A DNA stretch of 64,000 nt from Magnetococcales bacterium (GTDB lineage Bacteria > Pseudomonadota > Magnetococcia > Magnetococcales > Magnetaquicoccaceae): assembly GCA_015231375.1 (NCBI GenBank), contig JADGBT010000012.1, forward strand, positions 1 to 64,000, given 5' to 3'. Shown one piece after another: positions 57,990-64,000 of the stretch. Both the position numbers and the translations under genes were made by a program. Within the stretch, counting starts at the first letter, position 1. Every line of letters starts with the position of its first letter. The notes under the pieces are model-generated. The model was not told the origin of the DNA. It saw only the letters and a program-made list of their open reading frames with translations, and did no database searches.

Positions 57990-58775
57990 TCAGCTTGGGC
58001 TGGTTGCGGGAACGGAGGCGCGTGCTTTCCACGCGGCCAGTTGAGCATACCCCATCACCGTCATCATGGGAAAGAGGCTGGCGAACGCGATCAGGCCGAA
58101 TCCATCGATGGCGGGATTGCGTCCCGGCACGGTGGAAGAGAGTCCGATGCCCAGCGCCGTGACCAGGGGTACGGTCACGGTGGAGGTGGTGACGCCGCCC
58201 GAATCGTAGGCGAGAGAGACGATGAATTTGGGGGCGAACCAGGTCTGGATCATGACGATCACATATCCGGTGATGATGTACATGGCCAGGGAGGTTCCGG
58301 TCACGATGCGGAAGCATCCCAGGGAGATGCCGATGGCCACCCCGATGGCCACCGCGAGGCGCAGGGTGAATTCATTGATGGCGCCCCGTGAGACCTGATT
58401 GGCCTTGAAGGCCACGGCGATGAGGGCCGGTTCGGCGATGGTGGTGGCGAATCCGATCAGCGCGCCGAACAGGTAGAGCCAGCCATAATCCTTCCAACTG
58501 GCTGACAGCGGGACTGCGGAGGTGCCGAAGAGGAATTCGGGCGCGGACAGTTGGGTGGCCATGAGTTTTCCCAGTGGGAAGAGGGCCAGTTCCAGTCCCA
58601 CCAGAAAGAGGGTGATGCCGAACAGCACGAATACCATGCCCAGGAGCAGACGTTTGGGATGGGGCAGGGCGTCTTTGAGGATGAAGAGTTGGAAGAAGAC
58701 GATCAGCGCCACGATGGGAGCCAGATCGATGATGGTGTCCAAAAAGGTGTCGAGCAGCAGATTGGGAATGGACAT
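57990..58775 (-). CDS. DUF1538 membrane protein (UmpB-like half)
   Basis: A 261-residue protein with about seven membrane helices. DUF1538 signatures are LFLVGLELALFPLGKLMA, GFATTIAEPALIAVAFKA, then YDSGGVTTSTVTVPLVTALGIGLSSTVPGRNPAIDGFGLIAFASLFPMM. Pairs of DUF1538 proteins (UmpA/UmpB of Halomonas) were reported to act together as a monovalent cation/proton antiporter. It follows its paralogue by 17 bases and precedes the P-II-like gene by 14. Its cation specificity here is not known. Confidence 0.85.
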   Translation of the reverse strand: MSIPNLLLDTFLDTIIDLAPIVALIVFFQLFILKDALPHPKRLLLGMVFVLFGITLFLVGLELALFPLGKLMATQLSAPEFLFGTSAVPLSASWKDYGWLYLFGALIGFATTIAEPALIAVAFKANQVSRGAINEFTLRLAVAIGVAIGISLGCFRIVTGTSLAMYIITGYVIVMIQTWFAPKFIVSLAYDSGGVTTSTVTVPLVTALGIGLSSTVPGRNPAIDGFGLIAFASLFPMMTVMGYAQLAAWKARASVPATSPS

Positions 58776-58792
58776 GGTGGATTATCCGAACG

Positions 58793-59539
58793 TTAGCGGA
58801 TGCCGAAGACCATGACCCCATAGGCCATGACAAAGATCATAGGAGTCAAAGAGGCGAAGGCGATCAGTCCGAAGCCGTCGATCATGGGGTTGCGTCCACG
58901 GATCGAGGAGGCCAGGCCGATTCCCAGGGCCGTGACCAAGGGGACGGTGATGGTGGAGGTGGTGATGCCGCCGGAGTCGTAGGCGATGCCGATGATCTCC
59001 TTGGGGGCCATCAGGGTGACGATCATCACCACCACATAACCGCCGAGGATCAGGTATTGGACCGGCCATCCCTTGATGATGCGCAAGGCGCCCATGGCGA
59101 TGGCGAAGCCCACCGAGAGGGCGACGGCGAAGCGCATGCCATTGGCGTATTCATCCATGCCGGCCTGGCCCGGCGGCAGGAGTTTGGCGGCCGAGGCCAC
59201 CTTGGCGGCCTCTTCGGCCACGGCGATGAGGGCGGGTTCGGCCACGGTGGTGGAGAAACCGAGTCCAAAGGCGAAGGCGAGCAGCCAGAACAGGCTGTTG
59301 CGCCGCGCGAAGTTGTAGGCCATGGCCTCGCCGATGGGGAACAGTCCGATTTTCAGCCCTTCGACGAAGAGGGCCAACCCCAGCAGCACCATGAATCCCC
59401 CCAGCAGGATATCCGGAAGGTTGGGCAGATCCTGACGGATCACGGCGAACTGAAAAACGGCGACCACCACCACCACAGGCAGGAAATCGCGTCCTGCGTC
59501 CTTGATGCGTGACAAAGACCAGGAGAGCAGTTTGATCAT
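58793..59539 (-). CDS. DUF1538 membrane protein (UmpA-like half)
   Basis: A 248-residue paralogue of the next gene, with the same motifs in the same order: LFVEGLKIGLFPIGEAMA, GFSTTVAEPALIAVAEEA, YDSGGITTSTITVPLVTALGIGLASSIRGRNPMIDGFGLIAFASLTPM. ATG 59539 has GGAG at a good distance and removes a Pro/Arg-rich extension of 25 codons. It is the first gene of the six-gene minus-strand operon. The upstream region has a direct repeat over the expected -35. Confidence 0.85.
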   Translation of the reverse strand: MIKLLSWSLSRIKDAGRDFLPVVVVVAVFQFAVIRQDLPNLPDILLGGFMVLLGLALFVEGLKIGLFPIGEAMAYNFARRNSLFWLLAFAFGLGFSTTVAEPALIAVAEEAAKVASAAKLLPPGQAGMDEYANGMRFAVALSVGFAIAMGALRIIKGWPVQYLILGGYVVVMIVTLMAPKEIIGIAYDSGGITTSTITVPLVTALGIGLASSIRGRNPMIDGFGLIAFASLTPMIFVMAYGVMVFGIR

Positions 59540-59632
59540 GATGTCGTTTCTCCGACGGCGTGCGGGTTGGCCGGTGTCGTGATCAACCGTGAGGCCCGGT
59601 GGGGCCGGCAGCACTGTTGAAAGTCTTTATTC

Positions 59633-59664
59633 AGTGTAACGGCTCATGCTGACATTTTCCTGAC
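59633..59664 (-). promoter_or_regulatory. candidate regulated promoter of the DUF1538 - P-II - PhoPQ-like operon
   Basis: On the minus strand, GTCAG occurs twice with an 11-base period (plus-strand CTGAC at 59649-59653 and 59660-59664). TACACT (complement of 59633-59638) follows at -10 distance. The repeats occupy the expected -35 position, the usual arrangement for OmpR-family activators binding direct repeats. The PhoP-like regulator of the same operon is the obvious candidate. Confidence 0.45.
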
Positions 59665-59719
59665 CATTTTGAGAGATGATGGTTAAGGAATCCAGACAAG
59701 AGTGACGCCAAGGCGCGGA

Positions 59720-60172
59720 TCACCAGTAGCGTCCGGCTCCGGCGGCGGCGAAGGTCAGCAGTCCGAGGATCAGGTTGATGCGCACGATTTTGCGGATGCG
59801 CTCGATGTAAAGGCCGGTTTCCGGGATCAGGAGTTGTTTGGCCATGCGGCGCATGGGGAGGAAGGCCCGGAAGTACAGCACCAGAAACAGCACGATCATG
59901 CACCAGCCCACCCCTTCCATGAAGCGGATGTGGTGTCCCAGTCCGGTCATGCCGCCGAAGCCGGAGAAGATCATCCAATAGCCGGTGACCGGCAGTGTGA
60001 TCACCGCCACCCACACCACCACCATGAACCGTTCCAGAACGTGTGTCCACAGACCGACCCGCAGCGGTATTTCCAGCGTCAAGGTGGCGGGGCGCAGAAT
60101 CGCCAGAGCGAAGAACATGCCGCCCACCCAGAGGGTGGCGGCCAGAAGGTGCAAGAGGAGAGCGATGGCCAT
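59720..60172 (-). CDS. CopD-family-like four-helix membrane protein
   Basis: A 150-residue protein with four membrane helices. HLLAATLWVGGMFFALAILRPATL in helix 1 is characteristic of the CopD/YqhA-like family, followed by VVVWVAVITLPVTGYWMI, HIRFMEGVGWCMIVLFLVLY and INLILGLLTFAAAGAG. It has conserved His residues in helices 1 and 3. CopD relatives are linked to copper import or haem-related functions; the role here is unknown. It is divergent from the arsenic-type operon and about 180 bases from the DUF1538 operon. Confidence 0.65.
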   Translation of the reverse strand: MAIALLLHLLAATLWVGGMFFALAILRPATLTLEIPLRVGLWTHVLERFMVVVWVAVITLPVTGYWMIFSGFGGMTGLGHHIRFMEGVGWCMIVLFLVLYFRAFLPMRRMAKQLLIPETGLYIERIRKIVRINLILGLLTFAAAGAGRYW

Positions 60173-60576
60173 GGTCGTGTGTTGTTTCGCGTGAAAAAAT
60201 AGGGTGGATGACGGGGTGAAGGGATGGCGTTGATGGGTTCGATTGTGAATGGTTTTGACGTGGCTTGCAATTGTCGATTGTGGCTCAAGCGCGCCGTCTG
60301 CTGCAAGGTGACCCTAAGGGGAATCAATCGATCCAAAAAATGCGATTGACAATATATTCGATCTGGTATATATTCCAATAAACAGATATAAAGGGTTGGT
60401 ATCGACTCCCGAAATCCTGATCGAAGTCCCTGGTGGACGAGACCCGGTTGCGGTGCGTGATGTTGTGGATGGTGGAGACAGAAGGGATCGGGAGCGATTG
60501 CGGATCATGATCGGATCGGCCGGGGCGGTGCCCTGGAACCCGCCATGGTGAAACCATTTGAATGGATGAATGAATC
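60173..60576. other. 404-base divergent intergenic region
   Basis: No gene found. It contains the strong promoter at 60346-60374 and then a leader of about 195 bases before the permease gene. I recognise no riboswitch in the leader. No arsR-like repressor gene is present. Confidence 0.5.
60346..60374 (+). promoter_or_regulatory. sigma-70 promoter of the arsenic-type operon with ATATATTC direct repeats
   Basis: TTGACA (60346-60351), 17-base spacer, TATATT (60369-60374), close to consensus. ATATATTC occurs at 60352-60359 and again at 60368-60375, covering the spacer and the -10. The repeated AT-rich site over such a strong promoter suggests a repressor operator, as in ArsR-type control (inference). 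Confidence 0.75.
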
Positions 60577-61542
60577 ATGCTGGAGATTTTCACCACACTG
60601 GCAGACACCATGATCTTCTCCTGGTTGGGGCTTGCGCCCGAGTCCGCTCTGGGTCGGGCACTGCATTTCTTTGTGGAAGACACGACCAAGATCTTTTTTC
60701 TGTTGGTTTCCATTATCTTTATCATGGGTCTGTTTCGGACGTTGTTGTCGCCAGAGAGAGTGCGTGGCTACATCGGAGGGAAATCCCTGGGCGCGGGTTA
60801 TCTGCTTGCCGTGATTCTGGGTGCGATCACGCCTTTTTGTTCCTGCTCTTCGGTCCCTCTGTTCATCGGTTTTCTGGAAGGAGGCATTCCGGTCGGCGTG
60901 ACCATGGCGTTTTTGATCACCTCGCCTCTGGTGAACGAAGTCGCCGTGGTGATTCTGGGGTCCATCATGGGCTGGAAGATGGCCACGGTGTATGTGGTGA
61001 CCGGCATGAGCGTTGGCATTCTTGGAGGAGTTCTCATCGACCGTTTTCGTCTGGAACGTTGGGTCGAGGAGTATGTCTGGACGATTCGCATGGGGGCGGT
61101 CGCCAGGGGAGATGTGGATATGTCGCTGCCTGGACGGATCCGGTATGCCTGGGGCGAAGTCCGCAGCATCGTGGGTCGCATTTGGTTGTATGTCATCGGT
61201 GGCATCGGGGTTGGGTCGGCCTTGCATGGTTATGTCCCGCAGGAGATTTTTGTCCAATATGCCTCCGCAGACAACCCGTTTGCCGTGCCTGCCGCCGTGT
61301 TGATGGGGCTGCCGCTTTATTCCAATGCCACCGGGATCATCCCGGTGGCGGAGGCTCTGCTTGCCAAAGGTGTGCCGGTCGGAACGGTGATCGCTTTCAT
61401 GATGAGCGTCGTCGGCATCTCGGTTCCGGAGTTCATCATGCTGCGCAAGGTGCTTAAACCGCAGATGCTGATCTTTTTTGGAATCTTCATGGCCATTGCT
61501 TTCACAATCGTTGGCTACCTGCTCAATGTGATCTTTGTTTGA
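60577..61542 (+). CDS. DUF318/ArsP-type permease
   Basis: A 321-residue membrane protein with about eight helices of the PF03773 permease family. Features are the two-fold GYIGGKSLGAGYLLAVILGAI...FCSCSSVPLFIGFLEGGIPVGVTMAFLITSPLVNEVA (the FCSCSSVP motif with paired Cys) and the later LMGLPLYSNATGIIPVAEALLAKGVPVGT. Relatives include ArsP, an exporter of trivalent methylated arsenicals. Linkage to ArsC and a small thioredoxin supports a metalloid role. It is the first gene after the promoter at 60346, with a long leader. Confidence 0.85.
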   Translation: MLEIFTTLADTMIFSWLGLAPESALGRALHFFVEDTTKIFFLLVSIIFIMGLFRTLLSPERVRGYIGGKSLGAGYLLAVILGAITPFCSCSSVPLFIGFLEGGIPVGVTMAFLITSPLVNEVAVVILGSIMGWKMATVYVVTGMSVGILGGVLIDRFRLERWVEEYVWTIRMGAVARGDVDMSLPGRIRYAWGEVRSIVGRIWLYVIGGIGVGSALHGYVPQEIFVQYASADNPFAVPAAVLMGLPLYSNATGIIPVAEALLAKGVPVGTVIAFMMSVVGISVPEFIMLRKVLKPQMLIFFGIFMAIAFTIVGYLLNVIFV

Positions 61543-61558
61543 GGGATGGGAGAATGAA

Positions 61559-61795
61559 ATGAAGACTTTCAAGGTGTTGGGGACAGGATGCAGGAATTGC
61601 CTGACAACAGCCCAATTGATCGAATCGCGGGCCGGAAAGCTGGGCGTGGCGGTCCGGATCGAAAAGATCACCGACATGGCCGCGATCCTGGGCCACGGCG
61701 TGATGTCCACTCCGGGTGTGGTCCTGGACGGCCAGGTGGTTCACGTTGGGAGTGTTCCTGCCGTTGCTCAAGTGGAGCAATGGTTGCGTCAATAG
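61559..61795 (+). CDS. small thioredoxin-fold protein (redox-active disulfide protein 2 type)
   Basis: A 78-residue thioredoxin-like protein. The CRNC active site is in LGTGCRNCLTTAQL (residues 8-21), the cis-Pro loop is MSTPGVVLDGQVVHVG. Such proteins commonly follow DUF318 permease genes, and they may reduce the permease cysteines or substrate. ATG 61559 (16 bases after the permease stop) was chosen. Confidence 0.88.
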   Translation: MKTFKVLGTGCRNCLTTAQLIESRAGKLGVAVRIEKITDMAAILGHGVMSTPGVVLDGQVVHVGSVPAVAQVEQWLRQ

Positions 61796-61831
61796 CTCAA
61801 TCCTGGATGACCGTGAGGAGATGCCGTTGCC

Positions 61832-62329
61832 ATGTCACTTTTGAATGTGTTGTTTCTTTGTACCCACAATTCGGCGCGCAGCATCATGGCCGAGGCGATC
61901 TTGAACCATGAGGCCCAGGGGCGGGTGGATGGCTTCAGTGCCGGAAGCCATCCACGTGGACAGGTCCATCCTCTGGCGTTGCAGGCCCTTGAGGAACGCG
62001 GGGTATCCATTGACGGGTTGCACAGCAAGGCATGGGATGAGTTTGCTATGCCCGATGCTCCCCGCATGTCCGTGGTCATCACGGTGTGTGACCGCGCAGC
62101 CGGTGAAATGTGTCCCATCTGGCCGGGGGCACCGATCAAATCCCACTGGGGCGTGGAGGAACCGGGCAGGCTGGCAGAAGGAATGGCCGATGGGACGGCA
62201 CGGCAAGCCTTCAATACTGTTCTGGAAAAACTGGAGAGACGCATCCGGCGTTTTCTGGAATTGCCTCTGGAAAGCCTGGATGCCGCATCCATCAAACACG
62301 AACTGGATGTCATCGGACGCATGCCTTGA
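61832..62329 (+). CDS. arsC: arsenate reductase, LMW phosphatase type
   Basis: A 165-residue thioredoxin-linked arsenate reductase. The P-loop LFLCTHNSARSIMAEAIL gives CX5R with nucleophile Cys10. The acidic lid and the Cys pair VCDRAAGEMCPIWPG (the relay cysteines of ArsC, absent in ordinary LMW phosphatases) are present. C-terminal helices end ELDVIGRMP. It reduces arsenate to arsenite. It lies 36 bases after the thioredoxin gene, which could serve as its reductant, and in the same transcript as the ArsP-like permease. Confidence 0.92.
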   Translation: MSLLNVLFLCTHNSARSIMAEAILNHEAQGRVDGFSAGSHPRGQVHPLALQALEERGVSIDGLHSKAWDEFAMPDAPRMSVVITVCDRAAGEMCPIWPGAPIKSHWGVEEPGRLAEGMADGTARQAFNTVLEKLERRIRRFLELPLESLDAASIKHELDVIGRMP

Positions 62330-62518
62330 ACCGTTGTTTTCGGCATTAACGAAGAGCAATGGAAACAGATTGCTACATGAACGCCCGGATCTGACATGTG
62401 CCCGGATCTGACACGCGGTATTTGCGCAATCTGTTGAAACCGTTGGGCAAAGACGTACTTTCCGATAGGACAGCACCATTGATATGATAAAAATAATCGA
62501 ATCCAGGAGAAATATAAG

Positions 62519-63709
62519 ATGTCTAAGATGACCATTCGTGATGTGGATCTGACAGGAAAGAGGGTGATGATCCGGGTTGATTTCAACGTGCCCCAGGACG
62601 AAAACGGCCAGATCCGGGAGGACACCCGCATCCGTGCCGCCCTGCCCACCATTCGACTGGCCTTGGCTCAAGGAGCCAAGGTGATTCTGGTTTCGCATCT
62701 GGGTCGCCCCAAGGGGACACCGGATGCGAAATATTCCCTGAAACCGGTCCAGGAGCGTCTTGCCATGCTGTTGGGTCAACCGGTGCGCCTGGCTCCGGAT
62801 TGTGTTGGCGAGGCCACTGCGGCCATGGTGCGCGCCATGCGCCCAGGTGATGTGTTGATGTTGGAAAATGTCCGCTTCCATGCCGCCGAAGAGAAAAACC
62901 TACCGGAATTCGCGCGTCAACTCGCGGAATTGGCTGACGTGGCCGTCAACGATGCCTTTGGCACCGCCCATCGGGCGCATGCCTCCAACGCCGGGATTGG
63001 TCAGTTCGTGCAGCCCATGGTGGCCGGATTGCTCCTGGCCGATGAGATCGCCTATTTCGACAAAAGTGTACGCAATCCGGAACGTCCCTTTGCCGCCATT
63101 CTCGGCGGGTCGAAGGTTTCCAGCAAGATCGGGGTCATCGAGGCCCTCACCGCCAAGGTGGACGCGCTTTTGATCGGCGGAGGCATGGCGTTCACCTTCC
63201 TGGCCGCCATGGGTAAACCGGTGGGAAGTTCCCTGGTGGAAAAGGGCATGCTGGATACGGCCCGTCAGGCCATCGCTGCGGCCCAGCAACGCGGGGTTCA
63301 GTTGTTGCTGCCGCTGGACGTTGTCGCCGCCTTGCAGATGGACCCGGCATCCCCCATCAAGACCTTGTTTCTGGATGAGAGCATTCCTGAACACTGGATG
63401 GGGTTCGACATCGGTCCAGTGACGGTACAACGCTACATCCAGGCGTTGAAGGGAATGAAGACCATCCTTTGGAACGGTCCCATGGGGGTGTTTGAAATGG
63501 AACCGTTTGCCCAGGGAACCTTGCAACTGGCCCAGGCCGTGGCGGATTCCCATGCATTGTCGGTGGTTGGTGGTGGAGATACCGATGCCGCTGTGCGTCA
63601 AGCCGGAGTGGCAGAACGGATTTCTTTCATCTCCACAGGCGGTGGAGCGTTTCTGGAGTTGCTGGAAAAGGGGTCTCTGCCGGGCATTGAGGCCCTGACG
63701 GCGAGGTGA
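62519..63709 (+). CDS. pgk: phosphoglycerate kinase
   Basis: A 396-residue glycolytic/Calvin-cycle enzyme that interconverts 1,3-bisphosphoglycerate and 3-phosphoglycerate. The N-terminal substrate residues are in [15 protein letters not shown] and SHLGRPKG. The arginines are in [14 protein letters not shown]. The nucleotide-binding half has [27 protein letters not shown] and [13 protein letters not shown]. The hinge [11 protein letters not shown] and [17 protein letters not shown] are intact. It is 189 bases after arsC. Whether it belongs to the arsenic operon or has its own promoter is open; its usual partners gap and fba are not in the window. Confidence 0.95.
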   Translation: MSKMTIRDVDLTGKRVMIRVDFNVPQDENGQIREDTRIRAALPTIRLALAQGAKVILVSHLGRPKGTPDAKYSLKPVQERLAMLLGQPVRLAPDCVGEATAAMVRAMRPGDVLMLENVRFHAAEEKNLPEFARQLAELADVAVNDAFGTAHRAHASNAGIGQFVQPMVAGLLLADEIAYFDKSVRNPERPFAAILGGSKVSSKIGVIEALTAKVDALLIGGGMAFTFLAAMGKPVGSSLVEKGMLDTARQAIAAAQQRGVQLLLPLDVVAALQMDPASPIKTLFLDESIPEHWMGFDIGPVTVQRYIQALKGMKTILWNGPMGVFEMEPFAQGTLQLAQAVADSHALSVVGGGDTDAAVRQAGVAERISFISTGGGAFLELLEKGSLPGIEALTAR

Positions 63710-63861
63710 AGTATGGAGACCCTCTCCATCGGGAAGAACGTGCGGCAGGCACGAACCGACCACCAAACGGGGGCGGGAGGGCGGCGAGGAGGGAGAGTCT
63801 GGGGCAAAAAAAATCCTTGCGTGGAAGCGTCACCTGTGTCACTATTTGTTACATGAGTTGC

Positions 63862-63877
63862 TGGTATGGTATTTGCA
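63862..63877 (+). promoter_or_regulatory. sigma-54-type -24/-12 promoter pointing out of the window
   Basis: TGGTATG (63862-63868), four bases, TTGCA (63873-63877). The GG and GC pairs are 10 bases apart, the RpoN spacing. Downstream, the frame from GTG at about 63918 is open to the window end, but too short to identify. Confidence 0.5.
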
Positions 63878-64000
63878 TCCCCTAATCTTCAATCGGTTTC
63901 GTGCCGAAAAGGGGATCGTGACCGTTGCAAGTCATGGTGAGTTGTCCGGATTCCGGGGCTGGATAGCGTGCGAGACGGGTCTCCCTTCTCGGCGCTCCAG

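Overview
The window is a mostly GC-rich, gene-dense chromosomal segment of a Gram-negative, flagellated bacterium. It makes ubiquinone (ubiC-ubiA), carries TonB, RF3, PurA, GlnE and ComEC, and holds MSHA/type IV pilus-type genes, a flagellin, a haem-binding chemoreceptor and several two-component systems. This gene set fits Pseudomonadota. The style (Rpn proteins with RQEG repeats, haem-c chemoreceptors, many hybrid kinases) suggests a Magnetococcales-like lineage, but that placement is inference and no magnetosome gene is present.

Layout. 1-2.8 kb is an AT-rich accessory patch: an Rpn relic, a transposase tail, a long perfect hairpin, a low-GC FRG-domain gene, and an internally deleted IS5-like element that keeps both terminal inverted repeats. 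2.8-9.4 kb is housekeeping: on the minus strand rsmE, apbE, a NusG-II protein, a Gx-type membrane protein, tonB and mutY, joined by ATGA overlaps; on the plus strand ubiC-ubiA. A tRNA-Pro(GGG) with its own promoter and terminator follows. 9.7-13.8 kb (minus) holds a chemoreceptor with a CXXCH sensor, a CNNM/CorC protein and a SWIM-like small protein. 14.2-15.1 kb is an isolated three-gene lysis-like cassette, followed by prfC (+) and purA (-), which share a bidirectional terminator.

18.5-26 kb is a surface/pilus operon. A giant Ig-repeat lipoprotein is split by a frameshift exactly at a run of nine G, and is followed by MshI-, PilN- and MshJ-like proteins. 26.3-32.3 kb holds a PhnD-like binding protein and two hybrid histidine kinases. 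Then come a CpxA/CpxR-like pair, a divergent EF-hand protein, an intact Rpn gene, a flagellin, an AbrB-like/degenerate MNT fusion, an HNH protein, glnE and yaaA.

43.2-47.6 kb pairs a GH17-GT2 glucan synthase with a phosphoglycerol-transferase-like protein, probably for modified periplasmic beta-glucans. rarA, cheX, a DegQ-type protease and comEC follow.

54.9-59.5 kb (minus) is the most system-like module. It is one six-gene operon of two DUF1538 membrane proteins, a P-II-like protein, a PhoP-like regulator, a PhoQ-like kinase and a DsrE-like protein. A GTCAG direct repeat lies over the expected -35 of its promoter. 60.3-63.7 kb (+) is an arsenic-type operon (ArsP-like permease, small thioredoxin, ArsC) behind a near-consensus promoter, followed by pgk. 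A sigma-54-type promoter points out of the right edge.
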